Of a DNA stretch of 64,000 bases, positions 45,199 through 53,680 are shown piece by piece. The position numbers and the translations under genes were made by a program. Within the stretch, counting starts at the first letter, position 1; each line of letters opens with the position of its first letter. The notes under the pieces are model-generated. The model searched no databases. It had not been told where the DNA came from and saw nothing but the letters and a program-made list of their open reading frames with translations. The DNA is from an uncultured Roseicyclus sp. (GTDB lineage Bacteria > Pseudomonadota > Alphaproteobacteria > Rhodobacterales > Rhodobacteraceae): assembly GCA_947489665.1 (NCBI GenBank), contig CANLEH010000003.1, positions 186,001 to 250,000 of the forward strand, given 5' to 3'.

Positions 45199-46208
45199 GG
45201 CCGCCACGCCGCCAGATCGTGCACTACTTTGTAGTGACCTGTCTCAACATCACGGCGGTTCCGAATGGGTCCGTGTGTCAATTCTTGAAACACCGGATGC
45301 GCCTGATCCAGCACGCCGATATTGGCAAGGATCTGCGCAAGCGCTGCCTCGGACCCGCGCGTCGCGCCATCACTGATCTTGAGCGCTACGCCCATTTTGT
45401 GCTCAGGGATGATCGCGAAAAACACCCCCTCTGCCCCGGTTTTGACAGCAGCACCTTTGCCCATGGCGCGCATAAGCCGCGTGCAGGCGCGGCCTTCGCC
45501 GGCAACAAGATCCGGATGCGCCATCATTGCGTTTCGCAACCTGACCTTTGCGTCCTGCCGGGCCCCACCACCGGGCTTTGCGGCCGCGAACCGGGCCATG
45601 GCGCAGGCAAATCCTGCAAGCGATCCGGCAAAGTTCGGGGCTGAGCAGCCGTCAATCGCGTAGTCGCTGACATCTTCGCCTGTCACGCTAGCCGTCGCAT
45701 CAGCGATGGCGCGCTGAACCGGGTGATCCGGGTCGATATATTCCGGGCCTGCGCCAAGATGCTGCGACAGGGTCAGAAACCCGGAATGCTTGCCAGAACA
45801 GTTGTTGTGCCGCTGATCCGGCGCAGTATGGCTGCAAACCAAATCGTTGCGGGCGGGGAGGTCGGATGGTTCTTGCGGGCCGCACCGCAGGTCGGCCTCG
45901 CTCAACCCAAGGTCTGACAGCCATTGCGTCACGCGGTCGGTGTGGATCGCCGCCCCGTTGTGCGAGGCGCAGGCCAGTGCCAGATGTTCAGGGGTCAATC
46001 CCGCCGCGTCCGCAGCCCCACTTTCGATCAGGGGAAGGGCCTGGATCATCTTCGCGGAGGAGCGTGGCAGAACATATGCCTCAGCATCGCCCCACGCGCC
46101 GATCATCCCGGCGTCGTCATGCCAAATCACCGCGTGCCCACGGTGCACGCATTCGCGAATCGGGCCGCGATGGACCTCAACCAGCGGCGCATCAGCCGTT
46201 TCAGCCAT
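45195..46208 (-). CDS. Asparaginase family protein (bacterial/R. etli type II fold)
   Basis: The protein belongs to the PF06089 asparaginase family, which is unrelated to the E. coli AnsA/AnsB fold and includes the Rhizobium thermolabile enzyme. Typical blocks are LPRSSAKMIQALPL, ACASHNGAAIHT, NNCSGKHSGFL and DGCSAPNFAGSL. The ATG at 46208 follows GGGAGGG at good spacing and gives 337 residues; the ORF start at 46232 is less likely. It would turn asparagine into aspartate and ammonia, fitting the nitrogen genes elsewhere in the window. The product has no signal peptide. Confidence 0.85.
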   Translation of the reverse strand: MAETADAPLVEVHRGPIRECVHRGHAVIWHDDAGMIGAWGDAEAYVLPRSSAKMIQALPLIESGAADAAGLTPEHLALACASHNGAAIHTDRVTQWLSDLGLSEADLRCGPQEPSDLPARNDLVCSHTAPDQRHNNCSGKHSGFLTLSQHLGAGPEYIDPDHPVQRAIADATASVTGEDVSDYAIDGCSAPNFAGSLAGFACAMARFAAAKPGGGARQDAKVRLRNAMMAHPDLVAGEGRACTRLMRAMGKGAAVKTGAEGVFFAIIPEHKMGVALKISDGATRGSEAALAQILANIGVLDQAHPVFQELTHGPIRNRRDVETGHYKVVHDLAAWRP

Positions 46209-46234
46209 CCGAATCCCTCCCAATCCCTTCACAA

Positions 46235-46265
46235 CCCGGCAAATTTCCGCCGCCGGGGCTTTTTT
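46235..46265 (+). terminator. Plus-strand terminator-like hairpin upstream of the asparaginase gene
   Basis: CCCGGC (46235-46240) and GCCGGG (46252-46257) form a GC stem with an 11-base loop, followed by GCTTTTTT. It faces the plus strand, where the nearest upstream gene is the histidine kinase ending 1 kb earlier. It is therefore placed to end plus-strand RNA that has run antisense through the asparaginase gene. Confidence 0.5.
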
Positions 46266-46381
46266 CAGCGAACCGTTTAAGCTAACTTGCCGATCAGTAA
46301 CGGTCGGACGCTTGACACTTTAGTGACCCAAAAAAAGGGCGCCGACCAGAGGCAGACCAGGGGCTGGAGGCTCTGACATTC

Positions 46382-46915
46382 ATGAAACAATATCTTGCTG
46401 GTCTTCTGGCGGGCGCATTCTTCATTTCGGGGACGGTTGCGTTTGCACAGGAAGGCGAAGAATCCACAAACCGAGTGAATGCTGAAACCGATTGGTCGGT
46501 ATTCGTCGAAGATGACCCCACGCAATGCTGGGTCGTATCCACACCATCGGAAACCGTGAACACCCGCGACGGGCGCGTTGTTTCGGTCCGCCGGGGTGAG
46601 ATTCTGATGTTCGTGTCGTTCTGGCCGGGCCAAGAGCGTCTTGGTGAAGTCAGCTTCACGGGCGGCTATCCCTTTGCCGATGGCTCCACCGTGTCGATCG
46701 AGATTGGCTCATCGACTTTTGAGCTGTTCACCGAAGGCGAAATGGCTTGGGCCGCATCGCCTCAGGACGATGACCGCATCATCACCGCGATGAAACGCGG
46801 CGCGGAGGCTGTGCTGACGGCGCGGTCGTCGCGTGGCACCCAGACTCAGGACACATTCAGCCTGCTGGGGTTCACTGCCGCTGTTGAGGATGCCGAAGCG
46901 CGCTGCGGAAACTGA
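46382..46915 (+). CDS. IalB-like secreted protein, copy 1
   Basis: The 177-residue protein has a signal peptide (MKQYLAGLLAGAFFISGTVAFA) and a domain similar to invasion-associated locus B (IalB) proteins: WSVFVEDDPTQCWVVSTP, FVSFWPGQERLGEVSFTGGYPF, FELFTEGEMAWAASP and DTFSLLGFTAAVEDAEARC. The two cysteines (in TQCWV and EARCGN) probably form a disulfide. IalB was named in Bartonella, but free-living Rhodobacteraceae carry many copies with no proven role. GGAGG lies 11 bases before the ATG, inside a weak hairpin. A close paralogue follows directly. Confidence 0.82.
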   Translation: MKQYLAGLLAGAFFISGTVAFAQEGEESTNRVNAETDWSVFVEDDPTQCWVVSTPSETVNTRDGRVVSVRRGEILMFVSFWPGQERLGEVSFTGGYPFADGSTVSIEIGSSTFELFTEGEMAWAASPQDDDRIITAMKRGAEAVLTARSSRGTQTQDTFSLLGFTAAVEDAEARCGN

Positions 46916-46919
46916 TCCG

Positions 46920-47423
46920 GTGCGGGCCAGCCTTCTTTGCGGAATTGCCCTCGGTCTGAGCGTCGGGCCTGTGTTTGCGCAGGGCCAGACGGCGTGGTCG
47001 GTCTATGTGCAGGAAGACCCGACGCAATGCTGGGTGACATCTGTTCCGGCTGGCACAACGGCAAGCCGGAACGGCGAAGACGTCACCGATGCGATCAATC
47101 GGGATGAGGCGCTGTTATTCATCTCGTTCTGGCCCGCGGACGGGCGGTTGGGAGAGGTCAGTTATACCGGCGGCTACCCATTCGCTAACGGCAGCACGGT
47201 GACGATTGCGGTGGGTGAAGCGACGTTTGAATTGTTTACCGAAGGCCCAATGTCCTGGGCCGGGTCGCCTGCATCGGACGCGCGCATCATTGCAGCTCTG
47301 CGCACTGGGGCCGAGGCTGTCGTGACGGCCGTGTCAGGGCGTGGCACCGAAGTTGTCGATACATTCAGCTTGACCGGTTTCACCGCAGCCATCGAAGACG
47401 CAGAGATCCGGTGTAGCAACTAA
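46920..47423 (+). CDS. IalB-like secreted protein, copy 2
   Basis: The protein starts most likely at the GTG at 46920, four bases after the first copy ends, giving 167 residues with a signal peptide (VRASLLCGIALGLSVGPVFAQ). An ATG at 46890 inside the first gene is an alternative. The mature part is clearly homologous to copy 1 along its whole length, with the same two cysteines and the shared phrases EDPTQCWV, GGYPFA, FELFTEG and TAAIEDAE. The pair is a tandem duplication old enough for the two to have drifted at many positions. Confidence 0.8.
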   Translation: MRASLLCGIALGLSVGPVFAQGQTAWSVYVQEDPTQCWVTSVPAGTTASRNGEDVTDAINRDEALLFISFWPADGRLGEVSYTGGYPFANGSTVTIAVGEATFELFTEGPMSWAGSPASDARIIAALRTGAEAVVTAVSGRGTEVVDTFSLTGFTAAIEDAEIRCSN

Positions 47424-47428
47424 ATCAG

Positions 47429-47518
47429 AAATGCAAAAAACTGAATCACCTAACCCTGCCTGAAACCTTCAGTTTCAACGGGTCAGGTGATGAGGAATGT
47501 TTCACGATATTTGCATTT
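47429..47518 (+). promoter_or_regulatory. Nested and alternative hairpins in the rlmN leader
   Basis: An outer pair AAATGCAAA/TTTGCATTT (47429-47437, 47510-47518) encloses a hairpin with TCACCT/AGGTGA (47446-47451, 47485-47490) at its base and TGAAAC/GTTTCA (47461-47466, 47472-47477) at its tip. A competing stem AAACTGAA/TTCAGTTT (47438-47445, 47468-47475) cannot form at the same time as the tip. It lies between the second IalB-like gene and rlmN and could be a terminator, an attenuator, or both. On the minus strand it is followed by six T. Confidence 0.5.
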
Positions 47519-47586
47519 CGATGTGGGCCATTTGCGCGGGCGCGTTGCATCCTATATGTCAGCGCGACCTCCCGAGGATTTTCGCC

Positions 47587-48765
47587 ATGACCGCCACTGC
47601 GCCTATCACGCAAGACGTCGCCACGATCAAACGCAAGCTGCCCGACGGGCCGGTCAACCTGATCGGGTTGACCCGTGATGGCTTGCGCGAAGCGTTGATC
47701 GTGGCTGGAACGCCTGAGAAGCAGGCCAAGATGCGCACGGGGCAGATCTGGCAATGGCTCTACCAGAAAGGCATCCGCGATTTTGCGGCGATGACGAATC
47801 TGTCCAAGGATTACCGCGCCATGTTGGCGGAGACTTTCGTGGCAGAGGTGCCCGAGGTTGTGTCCAAACAGGTCAGCGCAGATGGCACGCGCAAATACCT
47901 AGTGCGGATCGCCGGTGGGCACGAGGTTGAGGTTGTCTATATCCCAGAGGTCGATCGCGGGACTCTGTGCATTTCCAGCCAGGTTGGCTGCACACTGACC
48001 TGTTCGTTCTGTCATACCGGCACGCAGAAGCTGGTTCGCAACCTGACGGCGGGTGAGATCATCGGCCAGGTCATGCTGGCCCGCGATGATCTGGATGAAT
48101 GGACTGCCGAAGGCGTCGGATCAGACGCGAAGCCGCGCCTTGTGTCGAACATCGTGCTGATGGGCATGGGTGAGCCACTTTATAATTTCGAGAATGTGCG
48201 CGACGCGATGAAGATCGCGATGGACCCGGAAGGGATCAGCCTGTCACGCCGCCGGATCACGCTGTCGACCTCTGGCGTGGTGCCTGAGATCGCGCGCACC
48301 GCGGAAGAAATCGGCTGCCAATTGGCCGTGTCCTTCCACGCCACCACGGATGAGGTGCGCGACAAGCTGGTGCCAATCAACAAGCGCTGGAATATCGAAG
48401 AACTGCTGGATGCGCTGCGGGCCTACCCGAAAGCGTCCAACAGCGAGCGGATCACGTTTGAATATGTGATGCTGAAAGATGTGAACGACAGCGACGATGA
48501 TGCACGCCGTCTTGTGAAGCTGATCCAGGGCATTCCCGCCAAGATCAACCTGATCCCATTCAACGAATGGCCCGGCGCGCCGTATGAGCGGTCGGATTGG
48601 GAGCGGATCGAACGCTTTGCCGATATCGTCTACAAGGCTGGCTATGCCTCGCCCATCCGCACGCCGCGCGGGGAAGACATCATGGCCGCCTGTGGTCAGC
48701 TCAAATCCGCAACCGAACGCGCGCGGAAATCGAAAAAGCAGATCGAGGCGGAAGCAGGGCTTTAG
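47587..48765 (+). CDS. rlmN: 23S rRNA (adenine-2503-C2) methyltransferase RlmN
   Basis: RlmN is a radical-SAM enzyme that methylates C2 of A2503 in 23S rRNA and A37 in some tRNAs. The 392-residue protein starts at the ATG at 47587; the longer ORF has no support. The [4Fe-4S] motif is CTLTCSFC, followed by GEIIGQVM, the SAM-binding MGMGEPLYN, and a C-terminal [11 protein letters not shown] containing the methyl-carrying cysteine. The leader has alternative hairpins. Confidence 0.95.
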   Translation: MTATAPITQDVATIKRKLPDGPVNLIGLTRDGLREALIVAGTPEKQAKMRTGQIWQWLYQKGIRDFAAMTNLSKDYRAMLAETFVAEVPEVVSKQVSADGTRKYLVRIAGGHEVEVVYIPEVDRGTLCISSQVGCTLTCSFCHTGTQKLVRNLTAGEIIGQVMLARDDLDEWTAEGVGSDAKPRLVSNIVLMGMGEPLYNFENVRDAMKIAMDPEGISLSRRRITLSTSGVVPEIARTAEEIGCQLAVSFHATTDEVRDKLVPINKRWNIEELLDALRAYPKASNSERITFEYVMLKDVNDSDDDARRLVKLIQGIPAKINLIPFNEWPGAPYERSDWERIERFADIVYKAGYASPIRTPRGEDIMAACGQLKSATERARKSKKQIEAEAGL

Positions 48766-48778
48766 GCCGCTCCTCTAT

Positions 48779-48807
48779 AAGAAAAGGCGCCGCCCGAAGG
48801 CCGCGCC
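48779..48807 (-). terminator. Terminator of miniprotein gene 1
   Basis: On the minus strand GGCGCGGCCTTCGGGCGGCGCC folds into a GC-rich hairpin followed by TTTTCTT. It begins about 31 bases after the stop of the 61-residue gene. A matching structure follows the second copy, so gene and terminator were duplicated together. Confidence 0.75.
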
Positions 48808-48837
48808 AATCCAATTCCGTACCGTGATCCGTTGGGA

Positions 48838-49023
48838 TCAGGTGTGGTGCAGTGCCAGAACCAACAGCAGAACGGCGATTGCGGGCACCAGGATGCCGCC
48901 AGCCGAGGAGCCTGTGTCGTCGACAACGACAACGGGGTCGATGACGGCGGGTTCAACGTAGCCGCCTGCGAAAGCGCCGGTGGCGACAACGGTCAGGGCA
49001 GCAGCAAGTGCGAGCTTCTTCAT
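48838..49023 (-). CDS. 61-residue membrane miniprotein, copy 1
   Basis: The ATG at 49023 has AAGGAG six bases upstream; the longer ORF start has none. The protein has an N-terminal signal-like segment (MKKLALAAALTVVATGAFAG), a short acidic middle (GGYVEPAVIDP and VVDDTGSSAGG), and a C-terminal hydrophobic helix (ILVPAIAVLLLVLAL) ending in HHT. If the first segment is cleaved, the product is about 42 residues with one membrane span. No function is known to me. A second copy 192 bases upstream differs at only four residues. Confidence 0.85.
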   Translation of the reverse strand: MKKLALAAALTVVATGAFAGGYVEPAVIDPVVVVDDTGSSAGGILVPAIAVLLLVLALHHT

Positions 49024-49144
49024 TTTAGTCTCCTTGCCAAATGTCTTTGGCGGGTTTGCGTGTATATGCCCCATGCCTATCCGGACTGGCTTTCAGGCTG
49101 CAACTAGGAAAGTGCGCGTGCGATTACGTGCCGCAAACCTGTTG

Positions 49145-49180
49145 CAAAAAAGAAATGGCGCCACCCTTGCGGGCAGCGCC
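49145..49180 (-). terminator. Terminator of miniprotein gene 2
   Basis: On the minus strand GGCGCTGCCC-GCAA-GGGTGGCGCC forms a hairpin followed by ATTTCTTTTTTG. It lies 35 bases after the stop of the second 61-residue gene and shares its plan with the terminator at 48779-48807. Confidence 0.8.
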
Positions 49181-49214
49181 AATTCAAATCGTGATACCAC
49201 GTGATCCGTTGGGA

Positions 49215-49400
49215 TCAGGTGTGGTGCAGTGCCAGAACCAGCAGGAGCACGGCGATGGCGGGCACCAGGATGCCGCCGGCCGAGGAGCCGGTGTCTTCAA
49301 CGATGACCACGGGCTCGATGACCGCGGGTTCAACGTAGCCGCCTGCAAATGCGCCAGTGGCGACAACAGACAGAGCAGCAGCGAGAGCAAGTTTCTTCAT
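49215..49400 (-). CDS. 61-residue membrane miniprotein, copy 2
   Basis: The ATG at 49400 has GGAGGA at good spacing. The protein is identical to copy 1 except for T11S, D29E, V33I and D35E, all conservative. The DNA differs at more places, mostly third codon positions, so the protein is held by selection. The 16 bases from the stop codon onward, TGATCCCAACGGATCA, a small palindrome, are also identical in both copies. Each copy has its own ribosome-binding site and terminator, so they are separate transcription units or have a shared upstream promoter with partial read-through. Confidence 0.87.
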   Translation of the reverse strand: MKKLALAAALSVVATGAFAGGYVEPAVIEPVVIVEDTGSSAGGILVPAIAVLLLVLALHHT

Positions 49401-49688
49401 AATATCCTCCAAGATACGCCCCTTTTGTACACAATGCACAGGTTAGGGCACCCAAGACTGTACCTCGTGTTCATGTTTAACCAGCAACCCTGTGCGAATG
49501 CAATGGCGGGAAAATCGGCGGTTGCCATCGAAATCGCTTGTGTCGTCAATTTGGCAACACTTCCGGGCCTCGGGCGGCACAATGGCGCTCAAAATGCCGC
49601 CAGTCTGAATTTGGTGGCGCAAAAATTCAGCCCAGACAGGTGCTGAACGCAAGCGAATCAAGGGTTTGGTGTTGATTCGCCGCCTGGC

Positions 49689-50174
49689 TCAGGGGTGAAT
49701 CATGATCGGGGTGCCGTTTTGCACCATCGAATAGATTTGGCGCATTTCACGGTTCGGAACGGCGATGCAGCCGACGGTCCAATCGTCGATATTCCGGAAC
49801 GGACGCGGTGTACCGTGAATGAAAATATCCCCGCCGGGGTCCACACCGGCCTCCCGCGCGCGGGCAATATCTTCGGCATTGGGGTAGCTGATCCCGATGG
49901 ACAGGTAGAAATCGCTGTTGGGGTTGCGACGGTCGATGAAATACTCACCCTCTGGCGTTCGCCCATCGCCATACTCGAATTTGTGGCCCTCCGGCGCGAA
50001 GCCAAGCTCAATCTCGTAGCTTTCAAGCACTTCTTCGCGATGGAAAAGCGACATCAGGCGTTCGTTCTTCCACACAACGACCCGCGTCACCTCCGGCCCG
50101 TCATATTCGGGGAAGCGCGAACAGGCCGCGACGGGCAACAAAGCGGGAATGGCAAGAAAAGCGCGACGATCCAT
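49689..50174 (-). CDS. L,D-transpeptidase (YkuD) lipoprotein
   Basis: The catalytic motif is IFIHGTPRPF through VGCIAVPN, with the reactive cysteine in TVGCIAV. Such enzymes make 3-3 crosslinks in peptidoglycan or attach proteins to it. The N-terminus MDRRAFLAIPALLPVAACSRF contains a lipobox-like VAAC, so the protein is probably a lipoprotein. I prefer the start at 50174 (161 residues) because MDRRAFL begins the signal sequence directly; the ATG at 50204 is the alternative. It follows the SDR-like gene after about 60 bases on the same strand. The 288 bases between it and miniprotein 2 hold nothing I can identify. Confidence 0.87.
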   Translation of the reverse strand: MDRRAFLAIPALLPVAACSRFPEYDGPEVTRVVVWKNERLMSLFHREEVLESYEIELGFAPEGHKFEYGDGRTPEGEYFIDRRNPNSDFYLSIGISYPNAEDIARAREAGVDPGGDIFIHGTPRPFRNIDDWTVGCIAVPNREMRQIYSMVQNGTPIMIHP

Positions 50175-50234
50175 GGCGACTGCTCGATCTAGGTTTTTCC
50201 GCATATATACACGAATCTTGGCTCTGCGCGAGGC

Positions 50235-51092
50235 TCAGCTTTCCGATTCGGTCGCAAGCAGATGCGACAGGCCTGTCCGATAGTCGGGATAGCGCAGGCT
50301 GACGCCCAACTCCGTCTTGATCCGCGTGTTATCGACCTTCTTGGATTCGGCGTAAAAGCTGCGCGCCATGGGGGTCATGTCCGCGTCTTCGAATGGTACC
50401 GCCGGGGGCACCGGTAGCCCGAGAAGCTCGGCCGCGTGGGCAATGACGTCCTGCGGTGGGGCCGGGTCATCGTCGCAGACATTGTAAGCGGCCCCAGGAT
50501 TGGGCCGGTTGATGGAGGCAAGGACCGTTTGCGCAATGTCCTCAACATGGATGCGGCTGAACACCTGGCCTTCCTTGATGATCCGCCGTGCGGTGCCGTT
50601 GCGCACTTTGGCAAAGGGCCCGCGCCCGGGCCCGTAAATGCCCGCCAAGCGGAAGAAATGCACCGGCAGGCCATGGTTCTGGTGCAGCGTCATCCAGTCA
50701 GCCTCTGCATCGATCCGCGCCTGCCCCCGCTTGGTTGAGGCCTGTAGCGGCGTCTCCTCCGTCACCCAGCCACCGCCATGGTCGCCGTAAACGCCCGTGG
50801 TGCTCAGATAGCCTACCCATTTCAGATGCCTTGCCGCGGCAAAGGCCGTGCGAAGGTCTGCCAGAACAGGATCGCGCCCGTTTTGCGGTCCGGCTGAGAT
50901 CAAGACATGGCTAGCCCATTCGATATGCGCAGCCATATCGGAGCCAGGGAAAAGCAACGGCGTAACGCCATCACGGGCGATTGCCCCCAGCTTGCCCGGT
51001 TTGCGTGTGGTTGCACGCACGTCCCACCCACCCGGTAAGGCCAAGGCGATTGCCCGGGACGAGAATCCGTAGCCAAAGATCAGAAGTCTCAT
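50235..51092 (-). CDS. YeeZ-like NAD(P)-binding protein (extended SDR family)
   Basis: The ATG at 51092 overlaps the queG stop as ATGA and has AAAGG at good spacing, giving 285 residues. The N-terminus [16 protein letters not shown] is a Rossmann motif of the shortened GxGxxS form seen in YeeZ-type proteins. [27 protein letters not shown] and VCDDDPAP are shared with epimerase-like SDRs, but the YxxxK pair is not obvious. Substrate is unknown. It is the third gene in GST-queG-SDR. Confidence 0.8.
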   Translation of the reverse strand: MRLLIFGYGFSSRAIALALPGGWDVRATTRKPGKLGAIARDGVTPLLFPGSDMAAHIEWASHVLISAGPQNGRDPVLADLRTAFAAARHLKWVGYLSTTGVYGDHGGGWVTEETPLQASTKRGQARIDAEADWMTLHQNHGLPVHFFRLAGIYGPGRGPFAKVRNGTARRIIKEGQVFSRIHVEDIAQTVLASINRPNPGAAYNVCDDDPAPPQDVIAHAAELLGLPVPPAVPFEDADMTPMARSFYAESKKVDNTRIKTELGVSLRYPDYRTGLSHLLATESES

Positions 51093-52120
51093 GTCAGCCT
51101 TTCTACCGCCCAACGCGCCGCGTCAGCGACCGCTGCGTCAGGATCGTCCAGCAAACGGCGCGCGGCGTCTGCCAACGCAGGCTCCCCGGAATTCCCGATG
51201 GCGTAAAGCACGTTTCGCACAAAGCGATCCCGCCCGATCCGTTTGATGGGAGAGCCTGAGAAGAGTGCCCGAAACGCGGCATCATCCAGCGTCGCCAGCT
51301 CAGCGAGCTTAGGCGATTGCAGCTCAGGCCGTGGCGCGTAGCGCATGTCACGTGCGGTCTGGGCGAATTTGTTCCATGGGCAGATGGCAAGGCAGTCGTC
51401 GCAGCCGTAAATGCGATTGCCCATCTTTGCGCGCAAATCCGTTTCCACCGGGCCCTTATGTTCAATCGTCAGGTAAGAAATGCACTTCCGCGCATCCAGT
51501 TTGAACGGGGCGGGAAAGGCGTCCGTCGGGCAGATGTCGAGGCACGCGGTGCAGCTGCCGCAATGCTCCGCCTCTGCCGTATCAACGGGCAGCTCCACCG
51601 TCGTGAAGATCGCGCCGAGAAAGAACCAATTCCCCAGATCGCGGGCGAGAAGGTTGGTGTGTTTCCCCTGCCAACCCAGCCCCGCCGCTTGCGCCAACGG
51701 CTTTTCCATCACCGGGGCAGTGTCGACAAAAACCTTGATCTGCTCACCCGGGGCCTGATCCAACAACCAACGTCCGACACGCTTGAGGCGCTTCTTCACC
51801 AGATCATGGTAGTCGCGGTTTTGCGCATAGACGCTGATTGTAGCGCAATCGCGCGCCGCAAGGGCGTCCAGCGGATTACCCTCGGGCGTGTAGGGCTCGG
51901 CCAGCATGATAACCGACTTAGCCTCGGGCCACAGCGCATCCGGCGCACCGCGCCAATGCATCCGCTCGGCCATCCAGCCCATCTGTCCATGGTATCCCGC
52001 GCTTACGAAATCGGCCAAACGCTCTGCCAGCTCTGGCACGGCGTCTGGCCGGCACACACCCATCTTTGCAAATCCGGCCTCAAGGGCCTCCGCACGCAGG
52101 GCGTCTTTCAGGTCACTCAA
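51089..52120 (-). CDS. queG: Epoxyqueuosine reductase
   Basis: QueG performs the final step of queuosine synthesis in tRNA, using cobalamin and two [4Fe-4S] clusters. The cluster cysteines are [16 protein letters not shown] and [13 protein letters not shown]; a HEAT-like C-terminal part follows. The ORF in the track runs back through the GST gene; the real start is most likely the TTG at 52120, which overlaps the GST stop as TTGA and yields 343 residues, close to family length. No other queuosine gene is in the window. Confidence 0.9.
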   Translation of the reverse strand: MSDLKDALRAEALEAGFAKMGVCRPDAVPELAERLADFVSAGYHGQMGWMAERMHWRGAPDALWPEAKSVIMLAEPYTPEGNPLDALAARDCATISVYAQNRDYHDLVKKRLKRVGRWLLDQAPGEQIKVFVDTAPVMEKPLAQAAGLGWQGKHTNLLARDLGNWFFLGAIFTTVELPVDTAEAEHCGSCTACLDICPTDAFPAPFKLDARKCISYLTIEHKGPVETDLRAKMGNRIYGCDDCLAICPWNKFAQTARDMRYAPRPELQSPKLAELATLDDAAFRALFSGSPIKRIGRDRFVRNVLYAIGNSGEPALADAARRLLDDPDAAVADAARWAVERLT

Positions 52121-52782
52121 AAGTCGAGGTCGGCGTAATGCGCCGGTTGTGGGAACCCAAAGATCTGGTCCGCAAGGATCGACCGGAACGCCGGCCGCGA
52201 TTTCACCTTCGCATACCAATCCTTGACCGGCGCGCTCAGGCTCCAATCCACGTCCGAGATATAGTCGAGGCACGACAGCTGCGCAGCGGCCGCGAAATCG
52301 GCCATTGTCATCTGGTCCCCCGCCAGCCAGCGGCGATGATCCAGAAGCCAGTCCATGTACTTGATGTGGAATTTCACGTTGGTTGCGCCCGCTTTGACGT
52401 TGCGCCCGTCCGGGTAGCCTGACCGCATCAGCTTCTTGTGCACCCGTTCATGCACAAGATTGACGGTCACTTCCTTGTGGAACTTATCGTCAAACCAGGC
52501 AATCAGCCGCCGCACTTCGGCCCGTTGGGCGGGGTCCCGCGGCAAAAGCGCAGGGTCCGGCACCGTTTCTTCCAGATATTCGCAGATCGCCTGACTGTCG
52601 CTCAACATCATGCCGTCGATCTTCAGCACCGGAACCTTGCCCGCCGGATTGCGGCGCAGGAATTCGGTTGTGGGTTCCCAATACGTCTCTTCGACGAGCT
52701 CCACCTCGATCTTCTTCTCGGCCAGCACAAGCCGGACCTTCCGGCAAAACGGAGAAAGGGGGAAATGATAGAGGCGGTTCAT
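52117..52782 (-). CDS. Glutathione S-transferase family protein
   Basis: The 221-residue protein has the thioredoxin-like N-terminal domain ([23 protein letters not shown], with a serine-cysteine pair at the usual active-site place), the cis-proline stretch [10 protein letters not shown], the [12 protein letters not shown] glutathione-binding motif, and an all-helical C-terminal domain. The substrate is not known. It is the first gene of the GST-queG-SDR run. Confidence 0.9.
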   Translation of the reverse strand: MNRLYHFPLSPFCRKVRLVLAEKKIEVELVEETYWEPTTEFLRRNPAGKVPVLKIDGMMLSDSQAICEYLEETVPDPALLPRDPAQRAEVRRLIAWFDDKFHKEVTVNLVHERVHKKLMRSGYPDGRNVKAGATNVKFHIKYMDWLLDHRRWLAGDQMTMADFAAAAQLSCLDYISDVDWSLSAPVKDWYAKVKSRPAFRSILADQIFGFPQPAHYADLDF

Positions 52783-52833
52783 TCAGCTGCTCGGTCTGGT
52801 GTTCGTGTTCTTTGGCGGCTTGGATCGGAAAAA

Positions 52834-53571
52834 TCAATTCGCAAAGCAATCATCCCGCCCATCGGCGCGGATCGTTGCCGCCCCGTTCGCGATGGACCGT
52901 GCGCGGCGATCCACGCTGCCCGACGGCGCGCTGGCATTGCGTTGTTGCGGGTTCGGCAGAACGGCCGCCAGAAGGGAGGCCTGGCGCTCGGTCAATTCGG
53001 CTGCCGAAACCCCGAAATGATGCTGCGCCGCGGCCTCTGCCCCAAACACACCCGGCGCGAATTCGGCCACGTTAAGGTAAACTTCCAGCACACGCCGCTT
53101 GGGCCAGATCAGCTCCATCACCGGGGTAATTGCCGCCTCCAGCGCTTTTCGCACCCAGGATCGGCCATGCCACAAAAACGCATTCTTCACCGTCTGCTGG
53201 CTGATGGTCGATCCGCCCCGCGCCGCGCCATCGGCGATGGCATCGCGGATGGCGGACATATCAAACCCCCAATGCAGGCAGAAATTCGCGTCCTCCGCCG
53301 CCACAGCGGCCCGCGCCAGATGCGGAGAGATCTCTTCCATCGGAACCCAATCGCGTTCCAATGCCCCGCCCAAGCGCGCGCGCTCTTGCAACATGTAAAT
53401 GGTCGTTGGCACGGGCACGAAGGCATAAAGCACGATCCACACAAGCATCAGCGCCACGGCCCCCAAAACCCCACGCCAAAGCCAGCGCCGGAACGTCCGT
53501 GCCCAACGCCGTGCGCGCGACTCGGTCTTTGTTTTCCTGGTTTTCCGTGTGCGCTTCGCCAACCGGCCCAC
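52834..53571 (-). CDS. mtgA: Monofunctional peptidoglycan glycosyltransferase
   Basis: MtgA polymerises lipid II into glycan strands without a transpeptidase domain. The protein has a basic N-terminus, one membrane anchor (VLGAVALMLVWIVLYAFV, about 36-53), and a GT51 domain with AEDANFCLHWGFD, GGSTISQQTVKNAFLW and RRVLEVYLNVAEFAPGVFGAE. The start is uncertain: a GTG at 53571 is the first possible codon but its ribosome-binding site is too close, and a TTG at 53562 is an alternative. The upstream region carries repeat copy C. Confidence 0.92.
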   Translation of the reverse strand: MGRLAKRTRKTRKTKTESRARRWARTFRRWLWRGVLGAVALMLVWIVLYAFVPVPTTIYMLQERARLGGALERDWVPMEEISPHLARAAVAAEDANFCLHWGFDMSAIRDAIADGAARGGSTISQQTVKNAFLWHGRSWVRKALEAAITPVMELIWPKRRVLEVYLNVAEFAPGVFGAEAAAQHHFGVSAAELTERQASLLAAVLPNPQQRNASAPSGSVDRRARSIANGAATIRADGRDDCFAN

Positions 53572-53580
53572 ACTCCCTGC

Positions 53581-53620
53581 TCATCTTTGTTCCGCTAAAT
53601 ATGCCCGCCGGAGGCTCCCG
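53581..53620 (-). repeat. Intergenic hairpin repeat, copy C
   Basis: On the minus strand GAGCCTCCGGCGGGCATATTT followed by AGCGGAACAAAGATGAG shares the pattern of copies A and B (G/C box, ATTTT-like tract, AACAAAGATG). The stem part is weaker here. Unlike A and B it is at the 5' side of a gene (mtgA) in its own orientation, in the divergent mtgA-agmatinase region. Confidence 0.45.
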
Positions 53621-53680
53621 CACCAGCCCCGCGCGAAACATCCGCTTGAAGGCGCGACCTTACCGCCGCACTTTGCGGCC

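Noticed and set aside
53261-53641. A 126-residue ORF overlapping the mtgA start
   Set aside because: Different frame from the GT51 protein and no family signal; the mtgA frame carries the membrane anchor and catalytic motifs.
53666-53678. GCACTTTGCG shared with the ends of the MITE-like element at 24883-24990
   Set aside because: Only ten bases match and there is no partner end nearby, so chance is the better explanation.
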